A DNA stretch of 64,000 nt. Origin: Citreimonas salinaria (GTDB taxonomy: Bacteria; Pseudomonadota; Alphaproteobacteria; Rhodobacterales; Rhodobacteraceae). The stretch spans positions 42,301 through 106,300 of the forward strand of contig NZ_FNPF01000015.1 in NCBI RefSeq assembly GCF_900107235.1. The letters are read 5' to 3'. Both the position numbers and the translations under genes were made by a program. Positions 18,385 to 25,989 of this stretch are shown here, in pieces (the first letter of the stretch is position 1; each line of letters opens with the position of its first letter). The notes under the pieces are model-generated. The model saw nothing but the letters and a program-made list of their open reading frames with translations, did no database searches and had not been told where the DNA came from.

Positions 18385-19508
18385 GGAGAGTCTGAAAAAC
18401 CTCGCGCGCTAAGCGGGTTGGGATAGACTGAGCGGGACGAAGAAGGATGCCCGCCGATGCCCAAGCAGCCAGTCTTTCCCGGCCTCCGCTACGCGATGAA
18501 GAAGAAGCAGACGCGTCGCGAGAAGTTCCTGGCCGAGATGGAAGAGGTGGTGCCGTGGACGCGGTTGCTGGCCCTGATCGAACCGCATTACCCGAAGCGT
18601 GGTGCGCGCGGAGGGCGTCCGCCGATGCCCTTGGAGACGATGCTGCGGGTGTATTTCCTTCAGCAATGGTATGCGCTGAGCGATCCCATGGCCGAGGAAA
18701 TGCTCTACGACAGCGAGGCCATGCGCCGGTTCGCGGGCATCGAGCTCGGCGATGACCGCATCCCCGATGAGACGACGATCCTGAACTTCCGACACCTGCT
18801 GGAGAAGCATGCGCTGACGGAGCGGTTGTTCGTCGAAGTGAACAAGCATCTGGCCGATCAGGGCATCACCCTGCGCTCAGGCACGCTCGTAGATGCGACA
18901 ATCATCGACGCGCCATCCTCGACCAAGAACGAAGCCAAGGCGCGCGACCCCGAGATGTCATCGACGAAGAAGGGCAACGACTGGTTCTTCGGGATGAAAG
19001 CACACGTCGGCGTCGACGCCGATAGCGGCATCGTCCACAGCCTCGAGACCACGACGGCGAAGGTGCACGACAGCCAGGTCTGGGATGAACTCCTGCATGG
19101 GCGGGAGACATCGGTGTGGGCGGACAAGGGCTATGTCAGTGCCGCCCGCGAGGCCGCGTTCTCAGGCCACGACAAGTTCTGGGGCGTCATGCGGAAGGCG
19201 CCCAAGGGCGGCGCACTCGACCCCATCGACGCGGATATCAACCGGATCATTGCCATGGTGCGCGCCCGGGTCGAGCATCCGTTCCGCGTGCTCAAGCGCC
19301 AGTTCGGTTATCTGAAGACCCGCTACCGGGGGCTGGCCAAGAACCGCGCGCAGCTCTTCACACTGTTCGCCCTCGGCAACCTGTTCCTCGTGCGACGGAA
19401 GCTGATGGCATGAGGCGGATCAATCCAGCGCGCATGGGCTGCGCCCGACGCTTTCACAGCCCGACCGACAGGCTCTCGGCGAAGCCGAAGCTGTAATTCA
19501 GACGTTCC
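18385..19508. mobile_element. IS5-family element with TTAA target duplication
   Basis: 1,124 bp. Ends are GGAGAGTCTGAAAAAC on the left (18385) and, reversed, GGAACGTCTGAATTAC on the right (ending 19508). A TTAA sits on each side (18381-18384 and 19509-19512), the 4-bp duplication expected for this IS5 subgroup. The element holds one complete transposase and looks recently inserted. It splits a minus-strand reading frame. Confidence 0.9.
18457..19413 (+). CDS. IS5-family DDE transposase
   Basis: 318 residues, full length. N-terminal region with RRFAGIELGDDRIPDETTIL typical of IS5 transposases. The catalytic Asp residues lie in GTLVDATIIDAPSSTKN and VWADKGYVSA, and the Glu lies in RARVEHPFRVLKRQFGY. 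The start at 18457 is followed by PKQPVFPGLRYAMKKKQTRR. It differs clearly from the IS903-type transposase at 8 kb, so the two elements are unrelated insertions. Confidence 0.93.
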   Translation: MPKQPVFPGLRYAMKKKQTRREKFLAEMEEVVPWTRLLALIEPHYPKRGARGGRPPMPLETMLRVYFLQQWYALSDPMAEEMLYDSEAMRRFAGIELGDDRIPDETTILNFRHLLEKHALTERLFVEVNKHLADQGITLRSGTLVDATIIDAPSSTKNEAKARDPEMSSTKKGNDWFFGMKAHVGVDADSGIVHSLETTTAKVHDSQVWDELLHGRETSVWADKGYVSAAREAAFSGHDKFWGVMRKAPKGGALDPIDADINRIIAMVRARVEHPFRVLKRQFGYLKTRYRGLAKNRAQLFTLFALGNLFLVRRKLMA

Positions 19509-19660
19509 TTAAAGGTGCCGTCAGGGTTGCAATTTACGCAGCGCCCGTTGCCAAGGATGTAGCGGAGATGTTTTCCGTCCGCTTGCTTAGTCACGGCGGT
19601 CGTGGTGCCCTCGTCTGACTGGCACTTCATGATCTGCATGTTTGTCCATTGAGCCGGCAT
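19509..19660 (-). pseudogene. 5' part of an unknown gene interrupted by the IS5 element
   Basis: From ATG at 19660: MPAQWTNMQIMKCQSDEGTT, then a Cys pair in GRCVNCNPDGTF right up to the TTAA duplication. Removing the IS and one TTAA joins it in frame to the left flank, where the frame stays open for about 75 more codons to a TAA near 18170. That distal part includes the DnaA-box-like dyad, so its coding status is doubtful. No family recognised. Confidence 0.45.
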
Positions 19661-20022
19661 GAATACTCCATTGGCTACGGCGGGTCCCAGCCGGGGGGCG
19701 CCCCTGCTGAGCGCACGCTGGCTTGTTCAGCGACCCTTGAGTCTACATGGCTGCGAAGGGCAGGGAGGGACGCGATGGTGGCGCTGCGATGCGGTAATCG
19801 CGTAGTCCACGCGTGAGCAATATCTGAATGCTCAGTCTGCGTGTCACTGCTGTGCAGCGCGTATGATCGCCGAACCTGGCAGGAACTGGGGAGCGCTACG
19901 TCGATTGGAGTTCTCGCAGCCTGCAACACGTCGTACTGTGGCTATAGCTATTCCCCCGGAAAAGCAGGCTGCGGTCGAGAACATTTCGGTGCGAGCAGAA
20001 CAACGGCAAGGGAGACGAGGAC
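19661..20022. other. Intergenic, upstream region of the GlsB-like gene
   Basis: No convincing gene. Presumably it holds the promoters of the flanking divergent genes. GGAAC occurs at 19883 but lacks a correctly spaced CGTT, so I do not call a stress promoter here. Confidence 0.5.
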
Positions 20023-20298
20023 ATGGAAGCCCTGCTTGATGCAATCGGAGCGGTCGCCCTTATTCTCCTGACCGCGATCGGATTGGGCGCCGGCTACCTC
20101 GCGGGAAAGATCGCCGGCCGGAACATGGCTCTCTACATGGTGGTGGGCGTGGTGGCAGCGGTCGCGACGCCCTTCTTGCTGGCTGCGCTCGGCATCGGGA
20201 TTCTCGCTGCTGGCGGGCTGCTTCTTCTGGCCCTCGTGTCAGCTGTTGGCGCGCTTGTCGTACTTGCACTGGTCCGAGCATTGCTGGGGCGAAAGTGA
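20023..20298 (+). CDS. GlsB/YeaQ/YmgE-like small membrane protein
   Basis: 91 residues, almost entirely hydrophobic with about three membrane segments. The pattern GAGYLAGKIAGRNMALYMVV near the start and GALVVLALVRALLGRK at the end resembles the transglycosylase-associated GlsB family, stress-induced inner-membrane proteins of unknown mechanism. Start ATG at 20023 follows GGGAGACGAGGAC. It stands alone. Confidence 0.65.
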   Translation: MEALLDAIGAVALILLTAIGLGAGYLAGKIAGRNMALYMVVGVVAAVATPFLLAALGIGILAAGGLLLLALVSAVGALVVLALVRALLGRK

Positions 20299-20507
20299 AG
20301 CCACTCTGCCAGCCCCACAATGGCCCTCTGCAGAGGTAGGGAAGGTCACCAACCCGTGTGCAAGTCAAGGCGCACCGGCAAACGTGCCTGCCAAGGCGCG
20401 GATGCCTGTCGTAGATCAGGCCGAAATGCTATCACTTCGCCAGACTTGAAAGCACCTCGCTCCGATGCCATCATTATTGCAAATCTGCCATCACATCGAA
20501 GGTCATC

Positions 20508-20747
20508 ATGGCGAACATGACAGTAAGGAACCTGCCGGATGAGGTTCACGATCGCCTCCGCGCTCAAGCCAAGTCGAACAAGCGGAGCCTGGAAGCTGAA
20601 GTGCGCTCGATCCTCATGCAATCGGCCATCGCATCGAGCGACGGAGGGTTCGGCCATCGCATCCGAGAACGCTACGGCCGCTATCTGGGCGACGACTTGT
20701 CCGTGGAAAGAGACCAGACGATGAGCCAACCGGGGCTCTTTGATTGA
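20508..20747 (+). CDS. FitA/VapB-type antitoxin, ribbon-helix-helix
   Basis: 79 residues. N-terminal ribbon-helix-helix: MANMTVRNLPDEVHDRLRAQ, then SLEAEVRSILMQ. The C-terminal tail (GDDLSVERDQTMSQPGLFD) would wrap the toxin and block its active site. The stop overlaps the toxin start as TTGA, so the two are translated together. The pair is expected to repress its own promoter in the gap just upstream. Confidence 0.88.
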   Translation: MANMTVRNLPDEVHDRLRAQAKSNKRSLEAEVRSILMQSAIASSDGGFGHRIRERYGRYLGDDLSVERDQTMSQPGLFD

Positions 20748-21184
20748 TTATCCTCGACACGAACGTGATTTCTGAGACGCAGAAGAAAGCGCCCGACGAT
20801 GCCGTGATGGACTGGCTCGACGCGCAAGATCCCACGAACCTCTACCTCAGCACCATTACGGCGGCGGAGCTGGTCTTCGGAGTCCAGTCGATGCCCGAAG
20901 GCAAGCGGCGCGACGGTCTGGCGAAGGCCGTGGCTGGAATCCTCGAGGAAGACTTCGCGGGTCGCCTGCTGCCGTTCGATGAGGCGGCGGCGTGGGTTTA
21001 CGGCGAACGGATCGCAGCGGCGCGCAAGCGCGGCTACGCGATCTCGATGGCTGACGGTCAGATTGCGGCGATCGCGCTCTCCCGGCCGGAGGCGATGGTC
21101 GCCACACGCGACCGGACGCCCTTTGTGGCACTCGGTGTAGACGTTCTTGATCCGTGGGCCCTCGGCGGGCCGAGACGCCGATAG
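20744..21184 (+). CDS. FitB/VapC-type PIN-domain toxin
   Basis: 146 residues from TTG at 20744. PIN-domain ribonuclease with the acidic active site complete: Asp in IILDTNVISE, Glu in ITAAELVFGVQ, Asp in SMADGQIAAIALS, and Asp in VATRDRTPF. It would cut RNA when freed from the antitoxin encoded just before. Length is normal for FitB. No sign of damage, so the module is probably functional and may help keep this region in the genome. Confidence 0.92.
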   Translation: MIILDTNVISETQKKAPDDAVMDWLDAQDPTNLYLSTITAAELVFGVQSMPEGKRRDGLAKAVAGILEEDFAGRLLPFDEAAAWVYGERIAAARKRGYAISMADGQIAAIALSRPEAMVATRDRTPFVALGVDVLDPWALGGPRRR

Positions 21185-21483
21185 GCGGGGCAGCTAAATG
21201 ACCGGAAGGTCCGTAAAGCTGACCAACGCGCACCGGGTCTCATGAGGAAATCAGCAGGACTTTTCGCCTTCAGCGTCCGCCTGGAGACGCTCGTTTTCCT
21301 GTACGGCGTCGCCCTCGACGACGTGCCGACGGAGATGAGGGACTGGCTGCACTACAGGGAGTTTAGCTTGTCGCCTGAGACGCAGACCCACCGCTTTCGC
21401 AGGAGCGGCGGTGCAGATGGACCCTTCCATCTTCGGGATGTGTTCCGGGGCAAGTTCCACCGAGGTAAATCACCGCCGGTCAC
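21185..21483. other. Region between toxin gene and iron-binding protein terminator
   Basis: Plus-strand codons from 21242 read smoothly for about 70 residues (for example VRLETLVFLYGVALDDVPTE) but then run antisense through the iron-binding protein gene. This could be the 5' end of a lost gene. I recognise no family. Confidence 0.3.
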
Positions 21484-21515
21484 GAAAAAGGCGCGGCCCC
21501 CGAAGGGACCGCGCC
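21484..21515 (-). terminator. Rho-independent terminator of the iron-binding protein gene
   Basis: On the minus strand a GC hairpin (GGCGCGG paired with CCGCGCC, with further pairing around a CTTCGG loop region) ends in TTTTTCG, 24 bases after the stop codon. Classic terminator form. Confidence 0.88.
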
Positions 21516-21538
21516 GCCTGTCTCGCCTGCCTGAGAGT

Positions 21539-22555
21539 TTACTCCCAGCCTGCCTCGTTGAAGATTTCCTGTGCCTGGCCCAGGTGCTCGGCCACGGCCG
21601 ACAGGTCGACGTCGTCGGCCTTGAACTCGCCCAGCTTGTCGACGGCCTCGGTGGTCTCGACGCCCTCGACGGCCGGGTACTCGTTGTTGCCCGCGGCGAA
21701 GTACTGCTGCGCGCTGTCGCTGGCCAGGTACTCCAGGAACTTCACGGCGTTCTCGCGGTTCGGCGCGTTGACCGCCAGACCGCCGCCCGACAGGTTCACG
21801 TGCGCGCCGTTGCTGTCCTGGTTCGGGAAGACCCAGCCGATGCTGTCGATCTTCTCGCTCACGCCGTCCACCTGCTCGGCCATCGCGCGGGCGAAGTAGT
21901 AGGTGTTCGACACGGCGATGTCGCACTCGCCGGACACGAGGCCGCGAAGCTGGTCGGTGTCGCCGCCCTGCGGATCGCGCGCCATGTTCTCGACGATGCC
22001 GTTCGCCCATTCGCGGGCGGCTTCCTCGCCCTCGTTCTCGATGATCGAGGCCAGCAGCGTCTGGTTGTACGTGTTGGTCGAGGACCGGATGCAGATGCTG
22101 TCGTCATAGGCCGGATCGGCGAGCTCCATGTAGGTCTGCGGCGGATTCTCGACGCGGTCCTTCGCGTAGAAGATGATCCGTCCGCGCAGCGAGAAGCCGA
22201 ACCACTGGTTGTCCGCGTCCTGGTACTGGCCGGGGATGCGCTGTTCCAGCACGTCCGACTCGACCGCCTGCAGGACGCCCGCATCCTTCGCACGCTGCAG
22301 GCGCGAGGTGTCCACGGTCAGCAGCACGTCCGCGGGCGAGTTCGCGCCCTCGGCTTCCATGCGCGCGATCAGCTCGTCGGCGTTGCCCTCGATGCGGTTG
22401 ATCGTGATGCCGGTCTGGTCCTCGAAGTCCGAGTAGAGCCGTTCGTCCGTGTCGTAGTGGCGCGAGGAATACAGGTTAAGCTCGCCCTGCGCGAAGGCCG
22501 GCGCGGCTGTGGCTGCCACGGCCAACGCGAAGATCGATACGGTACTGAAACGCAT
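21539..22555 (-). CDS. Ferric iron ABC transporter periplasmic binding protein (FbpA/FutA type)
   Basis: 338 residues with signal peptide MRFSTVSIFALAVAATAAPA (cleavage after AFAQ). Periplasmic Fe(III)-binding protein. The N-terminal YSSRHYDTDERLYSDFE and the tyrosine pair in AVSNTYYFARAM are the usual iron-coordinating features. No permease or ATPase gene is adjacent, so the rest of the importer must be elsewhere. Two TGA-N9-TCA boxes lie just upstream, as expected for iron control in Rhodobacterales. A strong terminator closes the single-gene unit. Confidence 0.94.
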   Translation of the reverse strand: MRFSTVSIFALAVAATAAPAFAQGELNLYSSRHYDTDERLYSDFEDQTGITINRIEGNADELIARMEAEGANSPADVLLTVDTSRLQRAKDAGVLQAVESDVLEQRIPGQYQDADNQWFGFSLRGRIIFYAKDRVENPPQTYMELADPAYDDSICIRSSTNTYNQTLLASIIENEGEEAAREWANGIVENMARDPQGGDTDQLRGLVSGECDIAVSNTYYFARAMAEQVDGVSEKIDSIGWVFPNQDSNGAHVNLSGGGLAVNAPNRENAVKFLEYLASDSAQQYFAAGNNEYPAVEGVETTEAVDKLGEFKADDVDLSAVAEHLGQAQEIFNEAGWE

Positions 22556-22582
22556 GGAGGTTGCTCCCGTCTGGTTGATAGT

Positions 22583-22597
22583 TGACTTGTTTGGTCA
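22583..22597 (-). promoter_or_regulatory. Iron-Rhodo-box-like site 1 (TGA-N9-TCA)
   Basis: TGACTTGTTTGGTCA, a palindromic TGA-N9-TCA, starting 28 bases upstream of the iron-binding protein ATG. This motif has been proposed as the site for an Rrf2-type iron regulator in Rhodobacterales. Confidence 0.65.
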
Positions 22598-22624
22598 GAT
22601 ACCAGAGCGCCGGAGCAGGTCAAC

Positions 22625-22639
22625 TGATTTTCCGAGTCA
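22625..22639 (-). promoter_or_regulatory. Iron-Rhodo-box-like site 2 (TGA-N9-TCA)
   Basis: TGATTTTCCGAGTCA, a second TGA-N9-TCA on the same promoter. Its start is 42 bases from the first, about four helical turns, so two regulator dimers could bind the same face. Confidence 0.6.
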
Positions 22640-22914
22640 TTCTGTCAGGTTGGCGTCTGCGCACCGAGCCGCGCGGCCATCACGGCTGGCATCGCGGCGA
22701 CCGCCAAGGCCAAGCCGGACGAGCGGAACGAGGTTGTCGGCCCGGCACGATCCGCCGACAAAGCGGCCGCATGGCGCGACAAGTGCAGCTGGCATGACCA
22801 TTTGCCCTACAGTTACCATAACATGGATTATCGGCTAAACAAATTGTACGTGGGCACATTCTAAACCGGGTTGCGACAAATCCCCTATCTTGCTGGAAAG
22901 CAAGGAGAAGGAAG

Positions 22915-22985
22915 ATGGCCCACACGGAACTGGATCTGCGTGAACGTCGCCTGATCGAGGACATGCTGAATGTGAAGGTAGGTTC
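22915..22985 (+). pseudogene. IS30-family transposase, N-terminal scrap 1
   Basis: ATG at 22915 after GGAGAAGGA, reading MAHTELDLRERRLIEDMLNV, the characteristic start of IS30-family transposases. It then leaves the family within about 25 codons. The less GC-rich DNA just before it (22810-22880) may be the old IS end. Confidence 0.6.
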
Positions 22986-23039
22986 ACATTCGAAGTCCAA
23001 ATCCTGTATGAAACCAGAAACGTGCACGGAGGACATGTG

Positions 23040-23130
23040 ATGGGAAGCAGTTACGCTCACCTGAGTTTCAGGAGCGCATCAAGATTGAAAAGTGGCGGGA
23101 TGCAAAGATGCCCGTCTGGCGAGGATCAAG
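23040..23130 (+). pseudogene. IS30-family transposase, N-terminal scrap 2, frameshifted
   Basis: From ATG at 23040: MGSSYAHLSF, then after a frame change QERIKIEKWRDAKMPV. That is the start of a second, different IS30-type transposase. The rest is missing. Two different IS30 starts within 200 bases indicate repeated insertion and loss. Confidence 0.55.
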
Positions 23131-23354
23131 CCAAACTGGCGTTTCCATGGCGCAGCGTCGTTAGGCCGGTTTTCCGACCTTCCTATGCCGCTGCACGGCG
23201 TGTTTAGCCGTCCACGGGTAGCTCCAGTTTTCTTAGATGCCTGCATGTTCCAGGTTCGGCTTCCGTTCTAAGTCGGCGGGTGACAGCATAACGTCCTCGC
23301 CTGTACGCGCTTCGGTCATGCGCCTTCGCGGCTCCGGCAGAGACTGCTTGATGC

Positions 23355-23633
23355 GCAGGCGACTTGGCCTGCTCGGCGGGCAGCTGGTCGCCAACTCGAT
23401 ACCGGCCGAGGCCGAGTTCGCGCGCGAGACGCTGGCGTCGATTATGGCGGCAGCCAACGACGACGCGGTCGAACACGGCATCGTACGGCATCACCGGCAA
23501 GGACCTCGCGCCCTACCTGCTGCAGCGCATCTACGAGAAGACCGAGGGCCGCTCGCTCGAGGCGAACGTGGCGCTGGTGCTGAACAATGCCCGCCTCGCG
23601 GCGCAGATCGCCCGCGCGTTGAGCAGTCTGTAG
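23355..23633 (+). pseudogene. Pseudouridine-5'-phosphate glycosidase (PsuG), C-terminal fragment
   Basis: I read [18 protein letters not shown] in one frame and then, after a frame change, [20 protein letters not shown] and [20 protein letters not shown] in another, ending at a TAG near 23633. These are the end of PsuG, which cleaves pseudouridine 5'-phosphate to uracil and ribose phosphate. The frame change is explained by a 10-base repeat (GGCATCGTAC before GGCATC, about 23477-23492). Removing ten bases restores EHGITGKDL. About 200 N-terminal residues are absent. Confidence 0.8.
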
Positions 23634-23740
23634 GCGGCGCCCCGAGCCATCCGTCGGGCCCATCGGTCGTCCGGCTGCAGACCATTGCCCGGCGCTGCGC
23701 GATTGCGTAACGCTGTGCCGAACCACGCGGACCGCAGCCC

Positions 23741-24502
23741 ATGACCACTCCAATCACGCATCCCCCCAAGCGGCGGCGCCTGCTGTCCAGCCTGCGGGCC
23801 TCGTTCCTGACCGGGATCGTGGTGATCGCGCCCGTGGGCCTGACGCTGTGGCTGATCTGGGCGGTGATCGGCTGGGTCGACGGCGTCGTGCTGCCCTTCG
23901 TGCCCGACGCCTACCAGCCCGAGGGGCTGGTCAATCGCTGGCTGGGCAACACCGACCCGTTGGCCGACGACTGGATCGCGGTCAACGTGCGCGGCGTCGG
24001 CGTGATCGTCTTCCTGATGTTCACGCTGATCGTCGGCTGGATCGCCAAGGGGCTGATCGGCCGGTCGCTGATCCGCGCGGCCGAGGGCCTCGTCGATCGC
24101 ACGCCGGTCGTGCGCAGCATCTATTCCGGCATCAAGCAGATCGCCGAGACGGTTTTTGCCCAGTCCGAGCGCAGCTTCGAGAAGGCCTGCCTGATAGAGT
24201 ATCCGCGCAAGGGCATCTGGGCGCTCGGCTTCGTGTCGACCGACACTCGTGGCGAAATCGCCGACAAGGCGGCGGGCGGTAGCGCGATGCTGTCGATCTT
24301 CGTGCCCACGACGCCGAACCCGACCTCGGGCTTCCTGCTGTTCTACCCCGCCGACGAGGTGGTCGAACTGGACATGACGATCGAGGACGCGGCCAAGCTG
24401 GTGATCTCGGCGGGGCTGGTCTATCCGACCGCCCCCGAGGCCAGGGCCGCCGTCGAGGCGCGGCTGCATCAGGTCTCCTGGGGCGTGACCGCCGCTGCTT
24501 AA
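23741..24502 (+). CDS. DUF502 family membrane protein
   Basis: 253 residues, intact. Two membrane segments (around LTGIVVIAPVGLTLWLIWAV and VGVIVFLMFTLIVGWIAKGL). These are followed by a soluble C-terminal domain with the DUF502 blocks TPVVRSIYSGIKQIAETVF, IEYPRKGIWALGFVS and PTTPNPTSGFLLFYP. Function unknown; related plant and bacterial proteins are linked to membrane trafficking or stress. It is the only unbroken gene between 22.9 and 25.9 kb. Confidence 0.9.
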   Translation: MTTPITHPPKRRRLLSSLRASFLTGIVVIAPVGLTLWLIWAVIGWVDGVVLPFVPDAYQPEGLVNRWLGNTDPLADDWIAVNVRGVGVIVFLMFTLIVGWIAKGLIGRSLIRAAEGLVDRTPVVRSIYSGIKQIAETVFAQSERSFEKACLIEYPRKGIWALGFVSTDTRGEIADKAAGGSAMLSIFVPTTPNPTSGFLLFYPADEVVELDMTIEDAAKLVISAGLVYPTAPEARAAVEARLHQVSWGVTAAA

Positions 24503-24509
24503 TCCAGCA

Positions 24510-24888
24510 CGTATCCTGCGCCCCGCATCCTCGGCCGAGCCGGTGCGGATGAAGCCGGGATTGGCCAACTGCACGTCGACGCCCGTGGGGCGCAGGTCGG
24601 CGTAGAGCGATTCCCGCCAGCACCATCACCGCCGCCTTGGACGCCGCGTAGGGCGCCGCTGCGGGCAGACTGCGGAAGCCGAAAAGAGAGCCGGTCAGCA
24701 CGATACGGCCCGCGTCACGCTCGACGAAGCGCGGCAGCACCACACCCATCAGGCGTAACATTCCGGTGAAGTTCTCATCGGTTATCTCAATGGCCTTATC
24801 AGCATTCCAGTCCTTCGCGCCGAAGTGAGCGTAGACACCGTTGGTCTGCACCGCGCCGTCGATCTCGTGCCGGTCGAAGATCGCTCAA
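24510..24888 (-). pseudogene. Short-chain dehydrogenase (SDR) fragment, frameshifted
   Basis: Minus strand: VYAHFGAKDWNADKAIEITD, then ERDAGRIVLTGSLFGFRSLP and the catalytic YxxxK in APYAASKAAVMVLAG. After a frame change near 24610 it continues as VQLANPGFIRTG. The nucleotide-binding N-terminus and the C-terminus are missing. Clearly non-functional. Confidence 0.75.
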
Positions 24889-25160
24889 ATTTCGGCGGCT
24901 TGTCGATGTCGATGGCTCCGGCTCGGTCGCACTTGAAGACGAGAACGGGAAGCTGAAGAACGACCAGGTCAATGCTCGGCAACGCAATCCTGATGTCGAG
25001 CGAATCACCAGAGATCTTCAAGTTGCTTGCGAACGACGCGGCGCGACGGTGAGTGAACGCAAATTGAGTTTCTCTTCACCGCGCCAGGCGTAGGCACAGA
25101 CCCTTTCGGGATAATCGAGGCATGCCGCGCGGGCCTCTTCGATTCCCGGCGGCCCCGTTA
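24889..25160. other. Junction region without a recognised gene
   Basis: Plus-strand codons from about 24890 to 25093 read openly (for example DGSGSVALEDENGKLKNDQV), and minus-strand codons continue out of the antiporter fragment. Neither is recognised. Likely joined scraps. Confidence 0.3.
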
Positions 25161-25164
25161 TCTT

Positions 25165-25465
25165 GTAGTGCCCCACGAGCACGATCAACGGGTTCCCGAT
25201 CAACACGAAGAGCGAGAAGATGATCGCGCCGGCGACATGCGTGCCAAGAAGCGACAGGTCGAGCGCCGAGCCCAAGGCGATGAAGAAAAACAGCAGCAGG
25301 AAGTCGCGCAGCGGGGCGAGGCGGGCTGCAATTGTCTCACGATAGGGTGTTGAGGCGAGCGCGACGCCCGCCAGCAGCCCGCCGACCTCCTTGTCCAGTC
25401 CGACGATGTCGCCGACGGCCGCGAACATCGCCGCCATTGCAATGTCGAAAACCACCAGAAGTTCG
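25165..25465 (-). pseudogene. Cation/proton antiporter (CPA2, Kef-type) internal fragment
   Basis: Minus strand: VGGLLAGVALASTPYRETIA, RDFLLLFFFIALGSALDLSL and a further hydrophobic segment ending NPLIVL. These are membrane segments from the middle of a Kef/NhaP-like exchanger. Both the start and the rest of the membrane domain are absent. It abuts a universal stress protein fragment on the opposite strand. Confidence 0.7.
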
Positions 25466-25494
25466 GGCGCATGGGCCAGGCGTTCGCACCCGCG

Positions 25495-25815
25495 CTTCGT
25501 CTCGCCTTCTATTCAATGCCGAACGATGATCAGAGAGAATACCTTGAAGACGAGCAACGGCACACTTCGCTTGATCTTGCCCGTTTCGCGTCCTCGGCGG
25601 GTTTCGGAGAGCCCCGGCAGATTGTTCGGTATGAAGCGAACGCAGCCCGGCACGAAATTATGAAAGCTGCGGAGGAGGAAAAGGCGGATCTGGTCGTGCT
25701 GTCGACGCATGGCCGGACCGGCGCCGCAAAGCTGCTTATCGGCAGCGTTACCGAGCATGTCCTCAAGAACGCGGCGGTGGATGTTCTCGCGCTGCCGGCC
25801 GTTCACGATTTGTGA
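25495..25815 (+). pseudogene. Universal stress protein (UspA family), C-terminal part
   Basis: The last 100 or so residues of a UspA-fold domain are present, including the ATP-binding motif in VVLSTHGRTGAAKLLIGSVT and the closing VLKNAAVDVLALP. The first beta strand and nucleotide-binding segment are missing, and the available start (25471) lies in foreign sequence. It is probably the downstream half of a stress protein lost at the rearrangement point. Confidence 0.75.
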
Positions 25816-25989
25816 AGGACTGCCCGGCTCCGACATCTGAGGCATGTCGGACAGTTGCGGCGGCCTGGGGTCAGCCACGTGTTCGCCTGACTTATCGCGG
25901 TCCGCGCCGACCCGGTCCCGGCTCCTGCAATGCCGCGGCCTGGCCCCGTCAAGCTCTATTGAAGTCACTGCCCAAGCGGTTCGCGGCAA

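Noticed and set aside
19883..19905. EcfG promoter before the GlsB-like gene
   Set aside because: GGAAC is present but no CGTT or GTT occurs 16-18 bases downstream.
21242..22585. Long plus-strand frame of 447 codons over the iron-binding protein
   Set aside because: Antisense to a gene with a clear signal peptide, family motifs, terminator and regulatory boxes. Its Arg/Val/Leu-rich text is typical of a GC-rich shadow frame.
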